From Chlorella sorokiniana (taxonomy: Eukaryota; Chlorophyta; Trebouxiophyceae; Chlorellales; Chlorellaceae): DNA of 64,000 bases. The translations under genes were made by a program, and so were the position numbers. Shown here one piece after another: positions 21,601 to 33,600 of the stretch. The notes below the pieces were generated by a model that was given only the letters and a program-made list of their open reading frames with translations, was not told where the DNA came from and made no database searches. Every line of letters begins with the position of its first letter. Positions within the stretch are counted from its first letter, which is position 1. Location of the stretch: contig CP084619.1 of assembly GCA_025917655.1 (NCBI GenBank), positions 2,275,001 to 2,339,000 of the forward strand, in the 5' to 3' direction.

Positions 21601-24600
21601 GTTGCCTGAAGCCTGGGCACCCCGCCTACCTCCGTTTCCACCCGAAAGCACACCCACCCACGCACACTCGCATGCCCCACGCACCTGCAGCACCCCTGCA
21701 GGTAGATGGGCAGCACAGGGCTGAGCGCCTTGGGCAGGCAGAAGCCAGGCAGCGGCTGGGCACGGCCGCCGCGGCGCTTGCGCCGCTCCTTGTCCCGCGC
21801 TGTCAGCACGGCATCCTGCGTGGAGAGGTGGGGGGGAGGGGGCGCTCATTTGCTAGGCGGGTGGTGCGGGCAGGCCGCGTGGGTGCGGCGGCGTGTTGTG
21901 CAACCAGCCACAGCCCGCATGGTGCAAGCCAGCAGGGCCCAACATGCACAGCAGCCGGCTGCCACGCTTTGCCCGCTGCCCGCTGAGCTAGGTAGGGTGC
22001 TCAAGCGGTGGAGGCGCGGGCAGGGAGGCGCACCTTGAGGCAGCGCACGAAGCTGGGCTGCATGTCTTTGGGGATGGAGGCGGTGGTTGCCCCCAGCGCG
22101 TCCCAGCATGCGGCCAGCGTGTCGGCGTCGTCCTCGGCCAGCAGCGGCACCAGCGTCTGTTGGGGGGGGGCAGCTGGCAGGTGCGGCGGCGTGCTGGGGG
22201 CGGGGGATGCAGCGGGGGCCGCAGCGGGACTGCGGCTCCGCCCACAGCCAACACACGGTGGGCAGGAAAACTGCCTTTCCCGGCGCGCCCCGCATCACAA
22301 CCTCCCCCTTCAAACAAAACACGCACTCACCGCGATGAGGGCGGGCACATGCTCCTGGAAGTCGAGGCGGGACTGGCGGCAGAAGAGGGAGACGGCGGCG
22401 GCGGCGCCCGCCTCCGCGCCGGCTCCTCCAGCCCCCGCTGCAGCTCCTGCATCAGCAGGTACAGGCCGTCCTCCTGCGGTACAGCGGTACAAGGGAGGGA
22501 GGATGGGGTGATGTTTGGAACAGCGGGGGGCCGCTGGCGACGCTCAAGACCGTGCTGCATGCGGCTGGCGTGGCCGGGACGCGGCAACACTTCAGCAGCG
22601 CCAGCAGCGCCAGCAGCAGCAGAACATGGGTGCACAAGGAGGCCCCAGCCCCAGGCCCCCAACACCCTGCCGAGCTCCAGCCAGCCCCACCTGCACCGCC
22701 AGCGCCACCGCCGCCAGCGCCTGGTGAGCGGCTGCGGCTGCGGGCGAGGTGTCCGGGTGGTCGCTGGCGAGGGCCAGCAGCGGGGGCACCAGGGCGGGCA
22801 GGTGGGCGTGGATGGCGCCGCCCGCCACCTCAGCCAGCGCGGCCAGGGCGCGCAGGTTGGTGGAGGTGGGGGCGGGCGCACGAGGCGGGGCACCATCACC
22901 GACAGCAGCTGCGGCCGCACGCCCAGCACGACGCGCAGGCCCTCCAGCGCCTGCTTGACAGCCAGGGGGGACTTGGAGGGGGTACGTGGCGGTGACGTGG
23001 CACAGGCAGCTGCTTGTCTGCTGCGCCTGCCTGCCGCAGCCGGCCCACTGCCAGAGCGGCGGTGGGCGCGGGTGGCACGCGCTGCCTGCATCTTGACGCC
23101 ACGCAGCGCCGCCCTGCGCACGGAGGGCGACAATCAAGGCACACACCTGGGCCGCGTGTGCCTCGCTGTCCAGGCCCGAGAGCAGGGCCGGGATGACGGA
23201 GTCCATGGCCGAGCCGCCGCCGCTCTTGAACAGCACGTTGAAGACGCCGCCGGCGGCGGTGCGCACGTCCGCGTCGTCGTCGCACAGAGCGCCCTGCCGC
23301 GTGCGTGTGTTTGCGTGTGAAGGGGCGGGGTTGACGTGAAAAGCATGCAGGCTTGGGGGCGGAGCTGCCGGGGCCAGGCTGAAGCTGTGCGGGCTGTGCA
23401 GCGCTGCTGGAGCGGGGTGCTCGGCAACGCAGCTAAAGCAACTGCCGGCTGGACGGCTGCCCTTGGCGCCAATCTTCCTCCAGCTGCCTTGGCCCCATTG
23501 GCGCACTTCCGCTGCCCCTCGCCCCGGCCGCCAGTCCCAGCGTCCCACGCTCCCCTCCCCCTCCCCCTCTGCTCAGCCGAACCTGGATGGGTTGCAGCAG
23601 CTCCGCCAGATGGTCTGCCAGCTGGGTGCGGGTCGCATTCTCCATGACTTCCTTCAGCCCGTTGCACACGCCCTGCCCAGCGAAGTCGCAGCAGAGGCAA
23701 CACAGCAGCACAGCCGAGGGTTAGAGCGCGGGCACCAAGGCCCCGACAGATGGCTCGGGGTTGGCTGACGGTTGGCAGGACGCTCAGCTGGGTGCGGCTC
23801 GCAGGCTGGAAGGTGGGGAGTGGCGAGCCAGGCGGCGAGCTCAGCGTCGCAAACAGCGGCGCAGCGCACCTGGCGCGTGGTGGCGAGTGGGGAGGCCATG
23901 CCGTCGCGCAGGATGGGGATGATCTGGGCCAGGATGCGGTCGCCCATCTTGCGCACCAGCTCCCCCAGGCACCGCCCCGCCATCTGGCGCCGGTCCTCGC
24001 CTGCACCAGGGGGCGCTGCAGCACGTGGGTGCGCCCGTGTGGCCAGCGGGGGCGAGCTGCGCAGCCGCCGCTCGGCAAGAGCAATGCGCCTGAGCTGGGG
24101 CCGTGCGACTGGTCGTGCGCACTCTCTCGTTGCTGCCCCGCAGCGCTTGTCGATTCTTGCAGCATGCCCCTGAGGCCTTCACACTGGCGCCGCTTCCCTA
24201 TCATACATCCCCCCAGATACCGCCTAGATCGCTGTGCCTCTGCCCGGCGGCGCCACCCACCCGGGTCTGCCAGGCTCTCGATGATGATGGCCATGAGGGC
24301 GGGCAGGAGCTCCCCAACGTCTTGGGGGTGTTGGTCACCACAGTCTTCCACACGTGCAGCGCGGCTGCGCAAGGTGCAGAGGCACCCGGGGTGGGTGGGT
24401 GCATCACGTGCTTCGCACGGGCGGCAGCAGGAGCAGGCCAACCACGGCTGTCGCAAGCCGCCGCCGCCCCTCTGCGACCCCGGCCCCGCATGATGACCAT
24501 GCCAGAGGCAAGGCGGGCGGCGGCAGCCGCGGCGGCACACATGTCACCGGTACCGCCCACGTGGCCCCGCACCCTCACCCGTGCGTACGGTGTAGGCCAC

Positions 24601-27600
24601 GTCCGAGCGGGCCATGTAGACGGTGGCCAGCACGTGGTTGCGCCTGCGTAGGGTGGCGCGGTTGTGTGGGGGAGCGGTCGGGTGGAAGGGGAGGTGAGGA
24701 ACGGCAGAAGGGGAGCGAGGCTTTGGGAGGAGGCGGTCAGCGGGCCAGGGGCAGGGGCAGGCGCCCTAACAGAGCCCACGCAGCACCCCCAGGCACGCGC
24801 GCCAGCCCATCGGCGCGCGCCCCCCTCACTTGTCCACGCCCAGCGCGTCGGTGATGGCCTTGCCGTGGGCCTCCACGCTGATCCCCTCCTCCTCCTCGTT
24901 GTGCAGGTCCTGCTGGATGCGCCCCGTGGTGCCGGCCACCTGGGGAGGGGGCAGGGGGCGCGCGGGGTGAGATGGGTGTCCAGGGAGGGGAAGCACGCAG
25001 GCGGCAGGAGGCGAGGGGTCCCACAGAGCCACGCGACGCTTCAGGCAGGCAGCCGCAAGCCGGGCTGCACCCCACCGCCAACCCCAACTGCCGCCAGCAG
25101 CAGAAGAGGAGCCTGCCATGCATCTAACTGCCTGGCCTGCCCTGCCGCGATTTGCGCCCCCGACCCCACGCTCATCCATTGCCATGCCACCCCACTTTCT
25201 CGAAAGCAACAGCAGTGCTGCCTCCGCCCCCGCAGGCTGCTGCCCACCTTGAACAGCAGGTCTCCCAGCAGCTCCACGGACGACTGGCGGATGCGCCAGT
25301 TGCCGCTGATGATGCCCGCCTCAACGGCCGGCAGCAGCAGCGGCAGCGCCGCCTGCGCATACAGCTCAACCGCCACGCGCCCCGCCGCCAGCGCCGCATC
25401 ACGCACACCCTCAGCCTCGTCGGCCAGGCCGTCCAGAATGCAGGCCAGCACCTGCGCAGTGGATGGGCGGGAGGGGGGGAGGGGGCGTTTGTTTGTTGGT
25501 GTGTAGACATGTGGGTGTTGAGCAGCAGGGTCTGCAGTGTGGACCGACGGTGTAGCGGCGGCAAGGGGGCCGGCAGATGCCGTGGTCGTGAAGGCGCTAG
25601 GAGCCCTGGCAGTGCCTGGGAGGTGAGCTGTGTGTTGGGCGGCACATAACAAGTTGCGGCGCAGGGGCTGGGCCCCCGCCGCCCCGCCCCGCCCGCGCCC
25701 CACCTGCGGCAGATGCGGCTGGAACTCTTGCGGCATGCACATGGGCAGGTACTTGAACAGGGTCAGGTGGCCCTCGCGCACAGCTGCAAGGGGGACAAGG
25801 CGGCAGGAGAGGTGGGTGCGCAGTTCAGGTGCCAATGGGCTTCCAGGGCCGCATCTTGCCATGCAGGGCCCGGCCTGTATCGCTGCTGGCCTCAGCCGCA
25901 AAGCTTCATGCTCTTGCCCTCACCCGCTCCCTCCCCCCTTCTCACCCCCTCCATCCCCACAGCACCCACACACACACAACGACAGGCAGCCCGCCTCCCC
26001 AACCAGGACTGCGCACCTGCGTTGCGCGCGCGGCAGGCGGCGATGACGTCGGGCAGCAGCTGGGACATGGCCTCCCCGCCCTGCACCGCCAGCACCTCGG
26101 CCAGGCCCTGTCGGGGGGGGGGGCGGGGGTCGGAGCGCAGAGACGGGTGGGGGTTGGATGGGTGGAGGCGGGCCAACACAGATGCCAGAGGCACCACTCT
26201 GTCCAGGGCGTCTTGCGCCCGGGACGGCCGGCTTGCTCTGCGGCTCCTGGCGCTGATAGGTTCCCGGTTTGACTGCCCGCCCAAACCCCAGTGGCGGGCT
26301 GTGCAAGAGGGAGAGGGGCTGGCGTCCCGCAGGCCCCGCGCGTGGCCCACCTGCGCCGCGCCGCTGCGCTCCACCGCAGAGGCCTCGGAGCGCAGCTTCT
26401 CCAGCAGCCAGGGGATGATGCCGCCCAGCCCCTCCTCGCCCATGTCTGCCAGGGGCGGCGGGGCAGCTGGCGGGCAGGCTCAGAGAGGCTGGAGCAGCGT
26501 GGCACCCCATAAGGTGCCAGCTGCCGCTGCCTGCCCACCAGGCCAACCCCATGGGAGCCCTGCCAGCAGGTGCGCCCCCGCACCTGCCCCCCACCCCCCA
26601 ACAGGAGCCATCACTACTGGCAATCCATTGCTCTCCTCCCCACTCCCCCACCCCTCCACCCAACCGCCACCACTCACCCTTGACCAGTGACCCCATGGCC
26701 TTGGCCGCCGTGGCGCGCACCTCGGGCAGCGGGTCCACGAGGGCGCCCTGCGCAGGAGGCGGCGGCCGGCAGGCAGCACGGCGGCTCAGGCACGAGGGCA
26801 AGGCTCGGACAGCCTTCGATCCCAGGCATTGGCCGCGCCGAGGCAGGGCTGGATCAGAGCCCGCCTCACAGCGCTCCCACAGCGCTTGACGGCCCCGCCT
26901 CCCAGGCTCCCAGGGCCCTCCACCCTCCACCTGGTACTGTGGCATCGCCTTTCTCCCCCGTACCCCCCAACCCCCCACACACAGCCTCCCACCTTGAGCT
27001 CCGGCAGCAGCAGGGGGACGTAGGGGGCCATGTCGCGGGAGTCGTTGGCCAGGGTGCACAGGTTGCCCACGATGCGTGCGGCGCGCTTCTTCAGGTCGCC
27101 TGCGGCGCGGGTGCCAGGGGAGCGTGTGCAGGCGCGGCTGGTTCAGGACTCTGTCTTGGCGTGGGCGATTGGGGGGGCTCCAGCAGCGGCGGCAGCAGCA
27201 GGATGGGGGCCGGCAGGCGTGCAGCGCTCACCCGAGCGGTCGCGCAGGCCGCGGTGCACCACAGGAATGATGAGGGCCAGGCTGGGGCGTCCACTGCGCC
27301 ACGACACGGACACAGGCGGGCAGACAGGGTGAGGAGCACGGCGAGGGCTGGGTGCATGGCTGAGGCGGAGGCAAGCATGTGAGCAGGAGGCGGCGCGGCG
27401 CACCCGTGTTGACAAACACCGTGGCCAGCAGGGTGTCCAGGCACTGCTTGTTGGAGGTGTTGGGGTCCGCGATTGCTGGGGTCACGTAAAACAAGGGGGG
27501 CATGTCAATGTGCATGCACATGGAGAGCACAGCAGCCGCCACACGGAGAGCTGAGGCCGGTGGGCGTCCCCCAACAGGAACGGCTGCCGCCAGCCTGCCC

Positions 27601-30600
27601 CAGCAAGCTGCAGAGGAGTGCAGGCGGCGTTGCGTGGGCACGCACCCGCCAGCAGCACGGGCACCAGCTTGGCGACCTCGGGGTTGCGGATGACGGAGCC
27701 AACCTACGGACAGAGAGCAAGGGTTGTGAAGAGGGCGCAGGAGGGCGACACAGGGGCTGCGCACGCACCGCTGCACGCGCTCACCTCGTTGAGCGCGGTG
27801 CGCGCCGCGGCGGCCACCTTGGGGTGTGGGTCCGCCAGCACCAGCCCCAGGCGCGGCACCACCACCGGCAGGCAGGCGCCCAGCTGCTTGGGCGCGCAGT
27901 GAGCCATGGCGCCCAGCAGCTGGATGGAGCCCTGCTTGGTGCGCCACACCTTGTCCTCAACGCCCGTCAGCAGCGCGGGCAGCACCAGCTTCACGCCCTG
28001 GCCTGCAGGGGGACCGTGGGAAACGCGAGCAGCCTTTGCGTTCGTGTGCAGGTGTGTGTTTTCGATCGGCGGCATGGCGCAGTCGTGGGTGCGTGCATGG
28101 GTGAGGAAGAGGCAGCAAACGAAGCTGGCCAGGGAGTACCAGCGCAACACAGCAAGGGCCTGCTAGTCGTGCGGTCAGCTGCAGGCGGCATCGCCGACAT
28201 TTGAAACCCCCATCCCACCTTGCCTCCCCCTGCACGCGCCCCCAGGGCGCACCCGTCAGCTGGCCCATGATGGCTCTGGCGGCGCCGTCGGCGGCGTCGC
28301 GCACCGCCTGCGACGAGTCGCCGAAGCAGGCGAGCAGCATGGGCAGGATCTGGATGACGTACGGCTCAAACAGGCGGCCCAGCTTGTCGCTCAGGCACTC
28401 GAAGGCCAGCAGGGAGCCTGCAGGGGGCGAGGCAGCGTGGGGGAGGGGCCCAGCAGGCGCGTTGGCGGGCACCAGGGCATCGCCGGGCTCGCTTGGCGGC
28501 ACGGGGAGCACGGAGCGACGGGCAGGAGGCCCGCGTTTGCTGGTGTTTGCATGGGTCGGGCCTCTGTGGGGCAAGGCATGGCAAGCCTCCACGCGTGATG
28601 GCGGCTGCGTGTCCCTTCACCCCTTCCTTGTCCAGGGCGCTGTGCCCCCAGCCGCTCACCCTCCCGCGCGTCTGCCGCCGCCTTGTCCTCCACCCCCGCC
28701 TTCAGCGCGTCCATGATCCCCAGCGCCCGCAGGCTGCTGATGCCCAGGCCGCGCACCGCGCCCGCCAGGCCAAAGGCCGCGCCGCGCCGCTCAGCGTAGC
28801 TCGAGCCCCGCAGGCAGCGCTGCAACAGGGACTGCACCGTCGACTCCACAAAGGAGGCGTCGCTTTGCAGGGCCTGTGAGGGGGTTTGGGTGGGGTGGGG
28901 TGGGGTGGGGTGACGGGGGGCAGTTGGATGCACACCTACAGCAGCGCCGACCGTCCAGCGCTCGTCGCTGCACAGGCAGACAGACGGCTGCCGCCAAGCT
29001 CTGCCTGCATCACAAGGCTGCCACATGGCCGCGATGCCAGCCCGTCCGTCTTCCCCTCCCACCCCCACATAAACACACACCGAACCACAGCACCCGACAG
29101 AAGCACACGCACACCCCCAACCCAGCCCTCCCACCTGCATGAGCGGCGGCAGGCAGTCGGACACGCCGCGCTGCACGCTCTCGCTGGGCGTGTTGAGCAC
29201 CTCCAGCAGGGTGCCCACGATGGAGCGCACCTGGCGGCGGGGGGAGGGAGCCGGAGGGGTGGAGACCCCAACCTTGAGATGCTGGAAATAAGTCCCATTC
29301 ACTGGCGATGCGCTCGCTGCCGTTCCACCCACCGGCTCAAGCAGCGTCCGTACGCTGTCCCCATTGGTTCAAGCGTGCACGCGCGCGCCCCCGGCGCCCC
29401 GCCCCCAGCTGGCCCCTCCAGCGGCATTGGACGAGCAGCAGCGTCCTCGGCAGCGGCGACGGCACGCTGCCGCCACCCAACCCCGCCCGCCGCTCCAGGG
29501 CGGCCCCACCTTGGCGCTGTGCGGGTCGAGGTGGCGGGCCAGGGTGCCCAGGAAGACGACGGCGCCGCCGCGCACCGAGTCGTATGCGGCCTCGCTGAGC
29601 CCGGCGGCGGCTGCTGAGCGGTCGAGGTAGGCCTCAAACAGGGGCAGCATGGCCTCGGGGCTGCCCTGGCCGTGGCAGTCCACCACGGCCACGCCTGCAG
29701 GGGGAGGGTGGGTGGGCAGGGCGCTGGCTGACCCATTGAAAGGAGTGTGGAATGTGCGGCCCCTGTCAGGGTAGGACACCGCGCAAGGCAGCGCATGAGC
29801 GGTCACAACACTGCACGCAGCACAGCGGCGCCGCACCCGCCGCAACCATTGCCTCCCGGATGGCGGCGGTACCGTCGGCCAGGCCGCGGGACAGCAGGAA
29901 GTCCAGGGTGGCGGTGAGCTGGTCTGGCGACAGGTGGGGGGCCAGAGCGCGCAGCGCGGCGGCGGCGCCCGCACGGGCCGCGTCGTCGCTGCTTCCGCCC
30001 CGTACAGCTGGATGGCGCCCTGCAGAGCCTCCCCCACAGCCGCTGGGTGCAGCTCCGCGCCTTCGCCCAGCGCGGCGGCAGCGGCCACGCGCACGTCTGA
30101 AGCGGGAGGGTGTGCCAAACAGCGCGATCGTGGAGAGGCCATTTGTGGTGTCGCAGCGCGGCAGGAGCGCTGCCGTGCCCAGGCAACACACGACATGCGC
30201 AGGAGGCTCAATGCCGGCATTGCTTGCAATCCCTAGCTCTAGCCCCCCCCAGCCCCCCACCACCACCAACACGCACACATCACAACGCACCACACAAACC
30301 ACCACCCCGCCACCCGCCACCCGCCACCCACCCACCCACAACCCTTCTTGTGTTGGCCCCGCCATCCCCCAGCCAACAGCGGCAAGGCGGGCTCACCCGC
30401 GTGTGGGCTGCCCAGGTGCTGCAGCAGGGCGGGGGCGAAGTCGGCAGGCAGCGCGCAGCCCGCCTCCTCCCACAGCCCCTGCGCCACCTCGGCGTTGGCC
30501 TCCTGGGGGTCCCGCCGCGCCAGCCACAGCGGGCCCAGCACAGCGGGCTCAGCGGGCAGCGTTCCGTCGCCAACCGCGGGGCAGTGGTCCAGGGCTTGCA

Positions 30601-33600
30601 GGGCGGCGCCACGCACGTGGGGTGGCCCCGCAAGCAGGCCCTGTTTTGTTTGTTGGGGGGCAAGGGTGGGAAAGGGGAAGGGTGGGAGGGGGCCACAGAG
30701 GTGGCAGGGGGACCGAGCAGGGGCTGGGTCTTTACTCCTGCTCGCGGTCTGCAGCACCAGCTTGAAAGACGGCAGGTGCCAACTGCCGCTTCCTGTTGCC
30801 AACCCCCCCCCCCGCCATCCCTCAGCCCACCTGCAGCGCCGCGGCCAGGCCGGGCGCGTCGTCGCTGCGCGTGGCCGAGCACAGCATGCGCAGCAGGGGC
30901 TGCACTCGGTCGCGGTACGCGGGGATGATCTCCAGCACGTGGTACAGCAGGCGGAAGGACTCGGCGCGCGACACGCTGCGTGGAGTAGGGTGGGGGTGGG
31001 GGAGAGTGTGTGTGTGCGTGGCTGGGGGCCATGTTAAGTGCGCAAGGCGAGCCTCGTGGGTGGGGAGGAAGGGGGCCACAAGGCTTCTTTTCTGTTCTGA
31101 GCGTATGTGTGGCGACAGCGAGCAGCTGCCAGGGCTAAGGCACTGGGCTGGGGGAGGCCGGCGGGAGGGGGTGGCAAGGGGAGGCAGGCGGGAGGCAGCT
31201 GGCGGCGGCTCACTCTGCGGCGGGGCCCACGTGCAGCGCCACCACCCCCAGAGCAGCCTCGTGCAGCGGCGTGGGCTCAGGGCAGCTGCAGGGTTACGGG
31301 TTGGAGGGAGGGGGGCAGGCAGCAGGGCATGAGCTGCTATCAGCGCTGAACACACCCCAGCATTCGCATGCCTGCACCAAACGGCTGGCAGCAGGCCAGA
31401 AGGAGGTGCAGCGGCGCCGCTGCCCCACCTCAGCACAGCGCGCAGCACAGGGAAGCAGAAGGTGTAGGCGGGGCCGGGCAGCGGGCGACGCGAGCCGGGC
31501 GGCGGCGGCAAGCCCTCGCCGTCCGGGCGCCCCCGTGGCCGCCTGCAGCGCCGCCACCGCGTCTGCCAGGCAGCGGCGGGCCGCCAGCGACTGCCAGTCG
31601 GCGGCGGCGCCCTCCTGCAGCGCTCAAGGAAGGGGGTGCAACAGGAAAGGGCAAGCACATAAGAACCCACGATCGGCAGACCGTGCACGGCGGGCGAGGG
31701 GCATGAGCATGCACAGCTTAAGCTAAAGCGGTGTCAGGGGCATTGTGAGGTGGCCACACTGTCGGCGAGCCACCCCAGTGCACACACGCCCCCGGCGGCC
31801 AGCGCCCACCTTCTCCGTCAGCTGGGCCAGGCGCAGGGAGCAGGCCAGCGGCAGCGCCGCGCCGCCCAGCTCGCCCGGCAGGCAGGCCGCCAGCTGTCGA
31901 CAGCAGCCAAACGCGGCGCGCGCGCCACCAGCGGCGAGGTGAGCAGCGGCAGCACCAGCGGGCGCAGGCCGTCCAGCTGTCCGGCGGTGAAGGCGGGGTC
32001 GCCCGCGGCCAGGGCCGCCAGCGCATCCAGCCCGCGGCTCAGCCCGTCCCTCACAGCCACCACCTGCGCCCGCACCTCCGCCTCCCCACCCAGCTGCTTG
32101 GCGCGCGCCTCGGCAGCCGCGTTGCTCTTGGCCGGAGCGGCGCCGCCGCCGCGGCCGCCCGCGCCCGCGCGGGGGCCTTGCCAGCCGGGCTGGCAGCAGG
32201 CTTTGCTGCTGGCTGGGCAGGCGCAGGGGTGCCTCGCCCCCTGTGCCTCCTCCTCCTCGGGACAGTCGGGAGCTGGGGCGGAGGGGGATGGGGCGGTAGG
32301 AGAGCAGCTGCTGCTGGAAGATCTCCTCAGCCATGATCGTGCCGTCGTCGTTCTCAAACGACAGCTTGTCTGCGCGTGGCATGGGGGGCAGGGTGGGGCG
32401 AAGGGGGTGGAGGCAGGGCTGCGCACAAACCGGAGAGCACCAGAGGGGGATGGCTTGGCAGGAGCCAGGCCCCACAAGCGACAAGGCAGGCGCTGAGGAA
32501 GAGCTGTGCAAACCAGACAGCAGCGAAATGAAAGAGCGGCGCGGGAACAAGGGGCTGCCGGTCGTGTGGGGCATGCTATGCGGCACATGGCGGCGGCGCG
32601 AGCGCCTGGCTTTGCGCGGCACGCAAAACGCACCCGGGGCCGTGAAGTAGATCTTGACCTCCCGCGCGCTGAGCGCGTCGTGCGCTGAGCTGTCCAGCAA
32701 CGGGCGCAGCGCGGCCAGCGCCGCCGGGAACAGCGCGGGCGCGGCCAGGCCCGCCCGCGGCGCGCAGCGCGCCGCGCGCCGCCGCAGCGGTGGCGGGGTC
32801 TGAGGAGGCGGCGCCGCTGGCAGGGCTGGTCACCAGGGCGGCCGCCACATCAGCGGGCGCCGCCGCCAGCACATCCGCCACGGGGCCCAGCTTGCGGGAG
32901 ACCGCCGCCCAGGCGTCGCCGCCGCCGCCGCCCACGGTGGGGTGGTGCGCCAGAAGCAGCAGCGCCCGACGCGAGCGGCGCCGACAGCGGCAGCGTGCCC
33001 TCGGCGGGGGCCACAGCGGCCGTGGCGGCGGCAAAACGCGGCTGCGGGGCTGCGTCGCCCAGCACTGCCGCCACTTCTGGGGCAGCCGGGTGGCTGGCCC
33101 AGTGCTGCACGCCCGCCACCAAAGCGGAGGCCAGGCCGGCCGACGACCGCGCCACCGCCTCAGCCGCCGCCTCGGCCGCCGCAAGCGGTGCCGGGGTGGC
33201 GTGCAACAGCAGCAGGGCCAGGGTGCGTGCGACAGCGGCCGCCGCGGCGCCGCCCTCGCCGCCCAGCCGCTCCGCGTGCAGCGTCAGCAGCGCCTCGGCG
33301 GCGGCCGCTGCTGCAGCCGAGTCTTCCGCGGGCAGCTTGGCGGCGGTGGCGGGGGCCAGCAGGGGGCTGTCGGCGGCGCAGGCGGTGTCCCAAACCTGCA
33401 GCAGGGTTGGGGGGGGCGGCGGGAGGCGGTTGGGTGGGTGGGTGGGTGGGTGTGGTAATGGGTGAAGCTGCTGCGCGCTCGCTAGGAGCAGCCTTCGGCA
33501 GCCATGAGCAAGCAGGCGGCCAAGCAGGCAAGCGAGTGCCGGTGCAACAGCTGCGCCGTGGGTCACTGGCGCTTGCGGCTGCGCATGCCGGCGCAGCGAG